Shown here in pieces: positions 19,069 to 27,180 of a stretch of DNA of 64,000 nucleotides. The notes below the pieces were generated by a model. It was not told where the DNA came from. It ran no database searches and saw nothing but the letters and a program-made list of their open reading frames with translations. Position numbers and translations under genes: made by a program. Origin of the DNA: Flavobacterium xinjiangense (GTDB lineage: Bacteria; Bacteroidota; Bacteroidia; Flavobacteriales; Flavobacteriaceae); contig NZ_FRCL01000012.1 of the NCBI RefSeq assembly GCF_900142885.1, forward strand, positions 1-64,000, given 5' to 3'. Each line of letters starts with the position of its first letter. Position 1 is the first letter of the stretch.

Positions 19069-19231
19069 GCTCGTATTGTTATGTTGCAAGACGCTGTAAT
19101 GGATAAAAGGAATGCAGCTTTTAATAGTTGAAAATGATGGAAGTAGAGCCGAAATTTTTAATAGTAAATTCAATGGAAATTGGGTTACAACATTATTAGA
19201 ATCGGGTTCAGCAGGGGTATTTATTTGGTAA
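19069..19231 (+). pseudogene. decayed C-terminal tail of a GH30-like glycosidase
   Basis: Two overlapping frames together resemble the beta-sandwich end of GH30 enzymes. Frame one (19069 to a TGA at about 19131) reads ARIVMLQDAVMDKRNAAF; frame two (19112-19231) reads LLIVENDGSRAE and ends ESGSAGVFIW before TAA, close to the family's usual final segments (an AF-N-DG strand, then a last strand ending in T/V-F-x-W). A shift of frame, apparently with a few codons lost, separates them, and stops lie just upstream. The intact GH30 gene follows 44 bp later, so this looks like the remains of a tandem paralogue. Identification rests on motif memory, hence moderate confidence. Confidence 0.45.
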
Positions 19232-19238
19232 AACTGCC

Positions 19239-19246
19239 TATATTTG
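19239..19246 (+). promoter_or_regulatory. candidate -7 element before the GH30 gene
   Basis: TATATTTG, 29 bp before the ATG, matches TAnnTTTG. It sits in a short direct repeat (TATTTGGTAAAA at about 19222 and 19241). No -33 TTG at normal spacing. Confidence 0.3.
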
Positions 19247-19274
19247 GTAAAATAACATAGATAATATTTATAAA

Positions 19275-20732
19275 ATGAAAAAAATCACAACAGCTACGCT
19301 TTTAGCAGTATCTTTTTTAGCGCTTTCTCAGCAAAAAAGTAACATACAATCGAAGTCTTTTTCAACAAATAATAAAACAGTTACCGTTTATACTACAGCG
19401 GAAGGGACAAATTTAAGATTAACAAAAACAGATAATCTACAATTCACGGATCTAAAACAACCTTTAGAAACTCAACTGTGTGTTTTTGTGAATCCAAGTA
19501 AAACCTTTCAGACATTTTTGGGTATTGGTGGAGCAATAACGGATGCAAGCGCTGAGGTTTTTGCTAAATTGACTAAAGAAAATCAGAAAGAATTCTTAGA
19601 AGCTTATTACAATAAAGAAAAAGGAATTGGGTATTCCATAATAAGAACCAATATTCACAGTTGTGATTTTAGTTCAGGAAGTTATACTTATGTCGAAGAA
19701 GGTGACAAAGCGCTAAAGAGTTTCAATATTGCGCATGATAAAGAATTTAAAATTCCATTAATCAAAAAAGCAATTGCAGCTGCTGGTGGTAAAGCAACAT
19801 TATATGCAAGTCCGTGGAGTCCACCCGCTTTCATGAAGGATACTAAAAATATGTTGAAAGGTGGTAAACTGTTGCCTGAATTTTATCAATCTTGGGCTAA
19901 TTATTACGTGAAATTTATTAATAGCTACCAAAAAGAAGGGATTCCAGTTTGGGGATTGACAATTCAAAATGAGCCAATGGCGAGGCAAACTTGGGAATCT
20001 TGTATTTACACTGCCGAAGAAGAACGTGATTTTCTGAAAAATTATTTAGGGCCAACATTGAAGAAAGCGGGACTTGGAGATAAAAAAATTACGGTTTGGG
20101 ATCACAACAGAGATTTATTAGCACAAAGAGCGAGCACAATTCTGGACGATCCAGCTGCCAATAAATATGTTTGGGGAATTGGTTTTCATTGGTATGAAAG
20201 CTGGAGTGGGGGAGATTCCATGTTTGAAAATGTTGGAAAAGTGCACGAAATGTATCCTGATAAAAATTTGATGTTCACAGAGGGCTGTGTTGAGAAATTT
20301 GATGCTAAAAAATTGCAACTTTGGGCAAATGGAGAGCGATATGGGGAGTCAATGATTCACGATTTTAATAATGGAACAGTTGGTTGGACAGATTGGAATA
20401 TTCTTTTGGATGAAAATGGAGGTCCAAATCATGTAGGTAATTTTTGTTTTTCACCGATACATGGCAATACAAAAACAGGGGAATTAATCTATACGCCTTC
20501 CTATTATTTTATTGGTCATTTTTCGAAATTTATTGGTAAAAGCGCAAAGAGAATTAGCAGTGTTTCCAGTCAAAGCTATTTAATGACTACTTCATTTTTA
20601 AATCAAGATGGTAAAGCGGTAACAGTTGTTATGAATAAAACAGATAAGAAGTTGAAGTATAATTTATGCATTGGAACTAAAGCAACGGAAATTAATATTC
20701 TGCCTCATGCTATTCAAACATTAGTTTATTAA
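19275..20732 (+). CDS. secreted GH30 family glycoside hydrolase (glucosylceramidase-like)
   Basis: 485-residue retaining glycosidase with an N-terminal signal peptide (1-19). The catalytic TIM barrel shows FLGIGGAITDASAE, YASPWSPPAFMK, the acid/base Glu233 in TIQNEPMARQTWES, and the nucleophile Glu336 in LMFTEGC. A beta-sandwich follows the barrel (about 430-485). GH30 members cleave beta-glucosyl ceramides, beta-1,6-glucans or related beta-glycosides; the substrate cannot be told here. It stands without SusC/SusD genes, but between debris of other genes, suggesting the remains of a larger polysaccharide locus. No T9SS signal is seen. Confidence 0.9.
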   Translation: MKKITTATLLAVSFLALSQQKSNIQSKSFSTNNKTVTVYTTAEGTNLRLTKTDNLQFTDLKQPLETQLCVFVNPSKTFQTFLGIGGAITDASAEVFAKLTKENQKEFLEAYYNKEKGIGYSIIRTNIHSCDFSSGSYTYVEEGDKALKSFNIAHDKEFKIPLIKKAIAAAGGKATLYASPWSPPAFMKDTKNMLKGGKLLPEFYQSWANYYVKFINSYQKEGIPVWGLTIQNEPMARQTWESCIYTAEEERDFLKNYLGPTLKKAGLGDKKITVWDHNRDLLAQRASTILDDPAANKYVWGIGFHWYESWSGGDSMFENVGKVHEMYPDKNLMFTEGCVEKFDAKKLQLWANGERYGESMIHDFNNGTVGWTDWNILLDENGGPNHVGNFCFSPIHGNTKTGELIYTPSYYFIGHFSKFIGKSAKRISSVSSQSYLMTTSFLNQDGKAVTVVMNKTDKKLKYNLCIGTKATEINILPHAIQTLVY

Positions 20733-20763
20733 TGCTAAAACGGTTTGTTTTAAAATCTTCTTT

Positions 20764-20820
20764 ATGAAAAAAATAGTTTTAATAGCCTTCAGTTTTCTAT
20801 CGATTTCTTTGTTTGAATAG
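20764..20820 (+). pseudogene. signal-peptide-only gene stub
   Basis: ATG followed by MKKIVLIAFSFLSISLFE and a stop. The 18 residues look like an intact lipoprotein or Sec signal peptide start with nothing after it. It lies 31 bp after the GH30 gene and before a terminator, so it is probably the remnant of a deleted secreted-protein gene that followed in the same operon. Confidence 0.4.
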
Positions 20821-20837
20821 AGTAGAAAATAATAGAG

Positions 20838-20861
20838 AAATCCATTAGAAATAATGGATTT
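20838..20861 (+). terminator. terminator after GH30 and the gene stub
   Basis: Perfect 10-bp stem (20838-20847 with 20852-20861), GAAA tetraloop and a T-rich tail. Confidence 0.85.
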
Positions 20862-21019
20862 TTTTGTGATTCATTCGCAAATTTGTGAGAAGTGTTTTTA
20901 TAGCTGTTTTAGTATTTTAAAGGAGTTGTTAGTCATAAATAATTTATAATTGTGATCTTATCTCATCTCTAACGTCATTAAAATGCACTAACTTAACCAA
21001 AGTTAAAAATTTTAATACT

Positions 21020-23281
21020 ATGACGAATCTAAAACTTAGGGCTTTTATACCGCTTTTTTATCTTGTTTGGTCCGATGACCTATTGACACAAAAAGAGTTT
21101 TTGACTTTGCAAGAGTTTATTGGTTCACAGAACTGGCTTTCCGAAAAGGAGAAAGAATTGCTTTTTTCGAAAGTGAATGTCTTAAATCCGCCGTCACGGG
21201 AACAGCTTATTGATTGGAAATCTGAAGTAGAGAAAATTATTCAAGATAAACCTTCGGTTAGGTGCATTTTTGATATTTCTGTAATGCTTTCAGGAAACGA
21301 CAAAACTATTATAGACTTAGAACAGGCATTTGTAAAACTTGAAAATGACCTCGGAATTTTAGGGGAAGAAGTTATAGGGGATTTTAAAAAGAATGCAATC
21401 ATTTTCACTTCAAATTATAAGGCAGTTAAGAGATTTGATACGGAAATACTGACGCAGATTCTGGATGGGGAACAGGCTAAAATTATCAAGAAAGTAAAGT
21501 CTGTCATCAGCCGTCCGGAATTTGCCTACGAAACTTCGACCAATACTGATGTCTATCGTGAAAAAGTATATGATTGGTGTAAAATTTTGGCCGAAGAAAA
21601 CTTAGGAAATATGGCCTATCCAAAACAATATGGCGGAGGAGAAAATCTGGCTGATTATTTTGCCATCATGGAGACTTTAAGTTATCATGATTTAAGCTTG
21701 GTAATCAAATTTGGAGTGCAATTTGGGCTTTGGGGTATGAGCATACAATCGCTGGGTACAGAAAAACATTATATTAAATACTTAAAAGATATTGGTTCAC
21801 TAAAATTACCTGGCTGTTTTGCAATGACTGAAACCAATCATGGTTCGAACGTGAAAGGACTTGAAACAACGGCGACCTATAATCACGGTGACCAAACATT
21901 TACTATTCACACACCGAATGAAAATGCACAGAAAGAATACATTGGGAACGCGGCAAAACACGGCCAAATGGCTACGGTTTTTGCAAAATTAATCATCGGT
22001 GGTAATGATTATGGTATTAATGCGTTTATCGTTCCGTTGCGTCATGCAAACGGTAAGGTGCTAAAAGGGATTACTATTGGTGATTGCGGACTTAAAATGG
22101 GGCTTAATGGTGTTGATAATGGGACGATCCGTTTTGAAAATGTTATCATTCCCAAAGAAAATATGCTGGACCGGTTCGCCTCAATAAATGAAAAAGGAGA
22201 ATTTGAAAGTCCGATTCCAAGTGACAATCGACGGTTTTTTACTATGCTCGGGACTTTGGTAGGCGGCAGAATTGGAATTCCGCGTTCTGCATTGGCTGCA
22301 GCCAAATCAGGATTGACAATAACAATTAGGTATAGTGACCAGCGCAAGCAATTTGGACCTGAGGGCGGCTCGGAAGTTCCAATTTTAAATTACCGAATGC
22401 ACCAACGCCGACTCATTCCATTGTTAGCAAAGACCTATGCGATTCATTTTGCTTTGCAATATCTGACTAATCGTTTCATTACTAAAAATGAATCTGAAAT
22501 GCAGGAAATCGAGGCTCTTGCCGCCGGAATGAAAGCCTATTCAACATGGAGTACCAGAGATACATTGCAGGAATGTCGCGAAGCTTGTGGCGGCAAGGGA
22601 TATTTGTCCGAAAATCGTATAGATGCCTTAAAAAATGATACTGAGATTTATACCACTTTTGAAGGCGACAATACCGTATTGATGCAATTGGTGGCCAAGA
22701 ATCGCCTGTCAGAGTTCCGTAAATCATTTGGAGAAATGGATGCAGTGGGAATAATCAATTACGTTTACGAGAATGCTAAAACGGCAATTTCTGAAAAAAA
22801 CCCGATTATAACCCGAAAAACAGATGATGATCATTTGCTCGACGACCAGTTTCATTTGCATGCCTTTCTGTATAGGGAAAAAACGACATTGGCCTCAGCG
22901 GCAAAGCGACTTAAAAAACTCATTGATGGAGGGCTTGAACCTTATGATGCATTCAATGTAGTACAGCACCAAATGATTGATGTTTCTCAAGCTTACCTCG
23001 AAAGAATAATACTCGAGCAATTTCAGGCAGCCATACAGTTCATTAAGGATGAAAAGTGCAAAGGAATACTATTGAAGTTATACCAATTGTATGCGCTTTC
23101 GCAAATTGAAAGGAATAAAGGCTGGTATCTTGAAGATGGTTATTTGGAAGGGGTAAAGACGAAAGCAATCCGTAAGATGGTGAATCAACTTTGCTGGGAA
23201 ATCAGACCGGATGCGGTTTCTTTGGTTGAAGCGTTTGACATTCCCAAAAGTTGTCTTGCGGCACCTATTGCGTTGTATTAG
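21020..23281 (+). CDS. acyl-CoA oxidase / dehydrogenase family protein
   Basis: 753-residue flavoprotein of the acyl-CoA oxidase type, about twice the size of usual acyl-CoA dehydrogenases. An N-terminal helical region (1-150) precedes the acyl-CoA dehydrogenase core: CFAMTETNHGSNVKGLE (about 264-280) binding FAD and substrate, YSDQRKQFG in the FAD-binding helix domain, ACGGKGYLSENRID, and TFEGDNTVLMQ with the likely catalytic Glu548. A C-terminal acyl-CoA oxidase domain (about 590-753) follows. It would introduce the 2,3 double bond in fatty acyl-CoA beta-oxidation; whether O2 or ETF accepts electrons is not visible. It is a single gene with codon usage slightly richer in GC than its neighbours. 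Confidence 0.85.
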   Translation: MTNLKLRAFIPLFYLVWSDDLLTQKEFLTLQEFIGSQNWLSEKEKELLFSKVNVLNPPSREQLIDWKSEVEKIIQDKPSVRCIFDISVMLSGNDKTIIDLEQAFVKLENDLGILGEEVIGDFKKNAIIFTSNYKAVKRFDTEILTQILDGEQAKIIKKVKSVISRPEFAYETSTNTDVYREKVYDWCKILAEENLGNMAYPKQYGGGENLADYFAIMETLSYHDLSLVIKFGVQFGLWGMSIQSLGTEKHYIKYLKDIGSLKLPGCFAMTETNHGSNVKGLETTATYNHGDQTFTIHTPNENAQKEYIGNAAKHGQMATVFAKLIIGGNDYGINAFIVPLRHANGKVLKGITIGDCGLKMGLNGVDNGTIRFENVIIPKENMLDRFASINEKGEFESPIPSDNRRFFTMLGTLVGGRIGIPRSALAAAKSGLTITIRYSDQRKQFGPEGGSEVPILNYRMHQRRLIPLLAKTYAIHFALQYLTNRFITKNESEMQEIEALAAGMKAYSTWSTRDTLQECREACGGKGYLSENRIDALKNDTEIYTTFEGDNTVLMQLVAKNRLSEFRKSFGEMDAVGIINYVYENAKTAISEKNPIITRKTDDDHLLDDQFHLHAFLYREKTTLASAAKRLKKLIDGGLEPYDAFNVVQHQMIDVSQAYLERIILEQFQAAIQFIKDEKCKGILLKLYQLYALSQIERNKGWYLEDGYLEGVKTKAIRKMVNQLCWEIRPDAVSLVEAFDIPKSCLAAPIALY

Positions 23282-23375
23282 TGTAAAGCTTAGTCTATTT
23301 TTTAGGATATTAATTTGACTCTATTTAAATTATTTGAGGTTTGTTCGGAATGTTCCAAACGAAATAAGACATAAA

Positions 23376-23405
23376 AAAAACTCCTTAATTTCTTAAGGAG
23401 TTTTT
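23376..23405. terminator. terminator of tRNA-Val
   Basis: Perfect 13-bp stem (23376-23388 with 23393-23405) and 4-nt loop, with A tract and T tract at its ends. It begins one base beyond the tRNA 3' end on the minus strand and can also serve the acyl-CoA oxidase gene. Confidence 0.85.
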
Positions 23406-23406
23406 G

Positions 23407-23481
23407 TGGGCGATGAGGGGTTCGAACCCCCGACCCCCTCGGTGTAAACGAGGTGCTCTGAACCAGCTGAGCTAATCGCCC
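23407..23481 (-). tRNA. tRNA-Val (anticodon UAC)
   Basis: 75-nt cloverleaf on the minus strand. Acceptor stem GGGCGAT pairs with ATCGCCC, discriminator A, anticodon stem CCTCG/CGAGG with loop TTTACAC (anticodon TAC), and a T arm containing GGTTCGAACCCC. The CCA end is not encoded, as usual in Bacteroidetes. Confidence 0.96.
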
Positions 23482-23521
23482 TACTACAATTTAGTAACTT
23501 TCGTTGCCGTTATTGCGTGTG

Positions 23522-23551
23522 CAAATATACGCCACTTTTCTAGATTTGCAA
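23522..23551 (-). promoter_or_regulatory. promoter of tRNA-Val
   Basis: On the minus strand TTG (23551-23549), 19-bp spacer and TATATTTG (23529-23522), a full Bacteroidetes-type match. Transcription from about 23515 leaves about 35 nt of 5' leader to be trimmed. Confidence 0.65.
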
Positions 23552-23568
23552 GTAAAAAATAAAAAAAA

Positions 23569-24789
23569 TTATAAAATTTCTGCTACTACAAAGGTGCTCC
23601 CGCCAATGAATATAAGGTCAGAATTTGCAGCGTTCTGTTTGGCTTTTTGGTAAGCGTCTGTTACATAATTGTATACTTCTCCTTTCAGACCGAACATAGT
23701 TGCTTTTTTTTGTAAAATAGAAGCATCTAAACCACGAGGAATATTAGGTTTACAGAAATAATAAAATGCATTTTTAGGGAATAAGGGTAGTATTTCGTCC
23801 AAATCTTTATCATTTACCACGCCTAATACGATATGTAAAGCATCAAATTTTTCTTTTTGTATTTGTTTTAAAACAATCTCCAATCCATTTTTGTTGTGGG
23901 CAGTATCACAAATAACTTTAGGAAATTGGCCTAATTGTTGCCATCTGCCTTGTAAACCGGTATTTTTTACGACCTGTAATAATCCTGATTTTATATTTTC
24001 TGGAGTAATTTTAAATTCCTTTTGAGTGTTTAAAATTGTAATAGCCTCAACAACGGTTTTTTTATTATGCATTTGGTAGTCCCCAATCAAATCTGAGGGG
24101 TAGTTTTCTGTAATTAAATCAGAAGCAAAATAAATTTTCGAATTGCATTCTTTGGCTTTAGCCAAAAAAACAGGTTTTGTTTCAGTAGTATATTCGCCTA
24201 TAACTGCAGGAATGTTGGGTTTTATGATTCCAGCTTTTTCAAAAGCAACAGATTCAAGTGTATTTCCTAAAAACTGGGTGTGATCCAATCCTATATTGGT
24301 AATAACCGAAACTAGTGGAGTAATGATATTGGTTGCATCTAATCTTCCGCCCATTCCCACTTCAATAACAGCGATGTCAACTTCTTCTTTTGCAAAATAA
24401 TCGAAAGCTAATCCAACGGTCATTTCAAAAAAACTCATGTCGTTTGATTCGAAAAAAAATTTGTGCTCATTTATGAAATTAGTAACAAATTCTTCAGAAA
24501 TATCCTTTCCGTTTATTTTTATACGTTCTCGAAAATCCTTTAAATGTGGTGAAGTATACAATCCAACTTTATAACCCGCTTCTTGAAGTATGGATGACAA
24601 CATGTGTGAAGTGGAGCCTTTTCCGTTAGTTCCTGCAACATGAATACATTTTACTTTTTCTTGAGGATTATGAAGATGAGCTATTAGTAAATGCGTATTG
24701 GTTAAATCTTTTTTGTAGGCCGAAGCGCCCTGTAGTTGGTACATCGGGAGTTGATTAAACATCCAATTTATAGTTTCCTGATAGTTCAT
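23569..24789 (-). CDS. folC: bifunctional dihydrofolate synthase / folylpolyglutamate synthase
   Basis: 406-residue Mur-ligase-fold enzyme that joins glutamate to dihydropteroate and extends the polyglutamate tail of folates. Visible: HVAGTNGKGSTSHML (P-loop, about 49-63), the YTSPHLKDFRERI folate-site strand, GMGGRLDATN with Mg-binding neighbours, and ITNIGLDHTQFLG. The C-terminal domain has ICDTAHNKNGLE (the D-x-AHN motif) and LGVVNDKD. Length is normal. It stands alone, divergent from exbB with a 129-bp spacer. Confidence 0.94.
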   Translation of the reverse strand: MNYQETINWMFNQLPMYQLQGASAYKKDLTNTHLLIAHLHNPQEKVKCIHVAGTNGKGSTSHMLSSILQEAGYKVGLYTSPHLKDFRERIKINGKDISEEFVTNFINEHKFFFESNDMSFFEMTVGLAFDYFAKEEVDIAVIEVGMGGRLDATNIITPLVSVITNIGLDHTQFLGNTLESVAFEKAGIIKPNIPAVIGEYTTETKPVFLAKAKECNSKIYFASDLITENYPSDLIGDYQMHNKKTVVEAITILNTQKEFKITPENIKSGLLQVVKNTGLQGRWQQLGQFPKVICDTAHNKNGLEIVLKQIQKEKFDALHIVLGVVNDKDLDEILPLFPKNAFYYFCKPNIPRGLDASILQKKATMFGLKGEVYNYVTDAYQKAKQNAANSDLIFIGGSTFVVAEIL

Positions 24790-24918
24790 TTTTTGAATAA
24801 AATTGTGGTTGTTTAAAATATTTTTCGTTTTTTTTAGTTTAATAGTACATCGAAAAGTATCTTTATTGCAAAATTGAAATAATTTTTAGAATTAATGAGT
24901 AAAAATCAATAATAATAT

Positions 24919-25614
24919 ATGTTTAGTTTTATACAATTACAAGCCGACACCATTGCCAATGCTGCGTCAAACGTAGTAATCGAGAAAATTGCTCCAAATA
25001 CTGAAATATCTGTTTTGGAATTTATTTTAAAAGGAGGGTTCTTCTTAATTCCAATTTCAATCCTATTATTCTATACTTTTTATTTGATTATAGAACGTAC
25101 TTTATACATTAATAAAGCCTCTAAAATTGATCACCGATTGATGTTAGATGTCAGAGACAATCTTAATTCCGGTAATTTGGAATTGGCTCGATCCATTGCC
25201 GAAAGAAGCAACACGTCTTCAGGTAACATTATTAAAGAAGGAATTCTTGTTATTGGCAGACCTATTGCCGAGATTGAATCTAATATGGATCGCGCTGCCG
25301 ACATTGAAATTGGAGAAATGGAAAAGCATCTGGGACAATTAGGTCTTATTGCAGGGATTGCACCTACATTAGGATTTATTGGAACAATTTCAGGAGTAAT
25401 TAAAATATTTTATAGCATTTCAGTTACAGAAAATATTAGTATTGGTAACATTTCGGGAGGTTTATACGAGAAAATGATCAGTAGTGGTTCGGGGTTATTA
25501 GTTGGTATTATTGCGTACAGCGCGTACCACTTATTGAACGGAAAGATTGATAACTTTGCTTTAAAAATTCAAAAACAGATACTGGAATTCGTAAATATTA
25601 TTCAAAGATCGTAA
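24919..25614 (+). CDS. exbB: ExbB/TolQ/MotA family proton-channel protein
   Basis: 231-residue inner-membrane protein with three predicted membrane segments (about 35-57, 135-160 and 175-200). The conserved GLIAGIAPTLGFIGTISGVIKIF and ISSGSGLLVGIIAYSAYHLL stretches (shown here by their GTISGVI and GLLVGI landmarks) define the ExbB/TolQ fold. It forms the stator with ExbD, using the proton gradient to energise outer-membrane transport through a TonB-type protein. It starts upstream of exbD by a single intervening base. A near-match to the -7 box (TATCTTTA) lies at about 24868. The small first segment before the first membrane helix is unusually long. Confidence 0.9.
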   Translation: MFSFIQLQADTIANAASNVVIEKIAPNTEISVLEFILKGGFFLIPISILLFYTFYLIIERTLYINKASKIDHRLMLDVRDNLNSGNLELARSIAERSNTSSGNIIKEGILVIGRPIAEIESNMDRAADIEIGEMEKHLGQLGLIAGIAPTLGFIGTISGVIKIFYSISVTENISIGNISGGLYEKMISSGSGLLVGIIAYSAYHLLNGKIDNFALKIQKQILEFVNIIQRS

Positions 25615-25615
25615 C

Positions 25616-26011
25616 ATGTCTATAAAACGAAAAAGGAGATTTCATGCCGAAGTAGCTACTTCGTCATTGAGTGATATTATGTTTTTCTTGTTGTTGTTTT
25701 TTTTAATTATATCTACTTTGGCCAATCCAAATGTCATAAAAATGACGTTGCCAAAAGCAAAAGCAAACGAGAAAACAAATAAGCAGTACATTAGTTTGTC
25801 CGTTACAGAAGACAGGAAGTTTTTTATCGACAAACAGCCCGTAACATTTGAGGAGTTAGAAACAACTTTAATGTCTAAAATGAATAGTGAAAAGGATCAA
25901 ACCGTTGTGGTAAGGATCCCATTCAATTTACAAGTGCAGGATCTGGTTGATGTATTGCAGATTGGAGTAAAAAATAATTTAAAATTTGTGATTGCTACGA
26001 GTCCTAAGTAA
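25616..26011 (+). CDS. exbD: ExbD/TolR family biopolymer transport protein
   Basis: 131-residue partner of ExbB: a short cytoplasmic start with SIKRKRRFHAEVATSSLSD, one membrane helix (about 22-40, preceded by the functionally critical Asp in SLSDIMFFLL) and a periplasmic domain with LPKAKAN, KQPVTFEELE and FVIATSPK. Only one base separates it from exbB, so the two are translationally coupled. It ends at a terminator shared with the convergent TonB-like gene, which probably supplies the third part of the system. Confidence 0.92.
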   Translation: MSIKRKRRFHAEVATSSLSDIMFFLLLFFLIISTLANPNVIKMTLPKAKANEKTNKQYISLSVTEDRKFFIDKQPVTFEELETTLMSKMNSEKDQTVVVRIPFNLQVQDLVDVLQIGVKNNLKFVIATSPK

Positions 26012-26026
26012 TGTCATCTTTAGTAT

Positions 26027-26062
26027 AAAAAAAATGCCTCGACTTATCGAGGCATTTTTTTT
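26027..26062. terminator. bidirectional terminator between exbD and the TonB-like gene
   Basis: Perfect 16-bp stem (26027-26042 with 26047-26062), CTTA loop, symmetric A8 and T8 tracts. It serves both convergent genes. Confidence 0.93.
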
Positions 26063-26094
26063 ATGTTTAAATTATTGAAATTGGCATTTGATTT

Positions 26095-26994
26095 TTAATT
26101 CAAATTGAAATTGTAAACTATTTTTCCAACTTGTTTTTCCGGGGCATCGCTACTTGCATCCCATCTAGTATTCATGGCAGCGATTTTTGCTTGTTCTAAT
26201 AAACAACTTGCCGTATTAGTTGTTCCTTTTATTCCGGCAACCGCATTTATCGTTCGGCCATTTCTATCAACGGAAACTTCAACTACCACTTTACCTTGTT
26301 CGTTACAGGTATATTTTGGAGCGGGTTTAGAAACCGCTTTTCTATTTCCTAAAGAATAACCAGTACCGCCAACAGAACCACTTCCAGATCCTCCGCCGCT
26401 TCCAGAACCATATCCGCTTCCAGTTCCTATTCCGTTTCCAGTACCATTTCCTCCGCCTGTTCCTCCACCAGAACCTCCGGTGCCATAATAGCCATTAGAA
26501 CTCAAACTTCCGTTTGATTTTCCTTTATTTCCCGCTGTTTTATCATTACCATCTCCTCCTTTATTAGATCCTTTTAGGATACTGGATAACGCATCATTTG
26601 TATTATTGGAAACTTTAGGTTTTACAACAACTGGTTTTGTTATTTCTTTTACCGGAACGATGGTTTTTTTAGTCTTTTCTTTTTGAGGGATTACTACACT
26701 TTCTTCCGTTGTATTTTCCTGTGAAAGGATAGCTTCGTCAGGTGTTGCTTTTACAGGGATTTGTTTGGTTTGGTTTTTTACTTCTAAAACTTCACTCTTG
26801 TAATTCGCTCCTGAGCCTAAATCACTATCGCCGAAATTTACAGTAACTCCTCCGCCACCTCCGCCACCAGCTAATTCAGACATGTTGGCTGGGGGCCAAA
26901 ATCGGATGAAAAATAAAATTAGCAGCAAAGTTGCATATAAAAGTAAAGATATTGCTAATGATTTCTTTTGATCTGAAGAAATGGTGGAACTCAT
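26095..26994 (-). CDS. TonB-like energy transducer with Gly-rich linker
   Basis: 299-residue protein: cytoplasmic start, one membrane helix (about 12-32, ISLLLYATLLLILFFI), then a periplasmic linker. The linker has a Gly7 run (about 43-49), a Lys/Pro/Val-rich part and a long Gly/Ser/Thr/Asn-rich part (about 165-215). The C-terminal domain (about 220-299) reads APKYTCNEQGKVVVEVSVDRNGRT by its landmarks, a TonB-type beta-alpha fold ending IVYNFNLN. Convergent with exbBD, it likely couples ExbBD to TonB-dependent receptors. The Gly-rich linker replaces the usual Pro-rich TonB spacer. The Cys pair in the C-terminal domain (YTCNE, ASCLL) could form a disulphide. Confidence 0.8.
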   Translation of the reverse strand: MSSTISSDQKKSLAISLLLYATLLLILFFIRFWPPANMSELAGGGGGGGVTVNFGDSDLGSGANYKSEVLEVKNQTKQIPVKATPDEAILSQENTTEESVVIPQKEKTKKTIVPVKEITKPVVVKPKVSNNTNDALSSILKGSNKGGDGNDKTAGNKGKSNGSLSSNGYYGTGGSGGGTGGGNGTGNGIGTGSGYGSGSGGGSGSGSVGGTGYSLGNRKAVSKPAPKYTCNEQGKVVVEVSVDRNGRTINAVAGIKGTTNTASCLLEQAKIAAMNTRWDASSDAPEKQVGKIVYNFNLN

Positions 26995-27112
26995 CGGTAT
27001 TTTAATATTTAAAAAGGATATGAATAAAAACGTTGAAATGTACTAAAAATTGCCAAGAGAGAAAAGGTAATCTATTGTTAAAATTAATTATTGCTATTTA
27101 AAGTAAAAAAAA

Positions 27113-27151
27113 CTCGGATTAAACAGATATCGTGAATCTGTTTAATCCGAG
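27113..27151 (-). terminator. terminator of the Glu/Leu-type dehydrogenase gene
   Basis: Perfect 16-bp stem (27113-27128 with 27136-27151), 7-nt loop, followed on the minus strand by a run of eight U. Confidence 0.92.
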
Positions 27152-27180
27152 CAGTATTAAAATTATAGTGTTTTTATCTT

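Noticed and set aside
18831..21019. Insertion sequence as the cause of the debris around the GH30 gene
   Set aside because: No transposase frame, terminal inverted repeats or target-site duplications are visible; gene decay explains the fragments.
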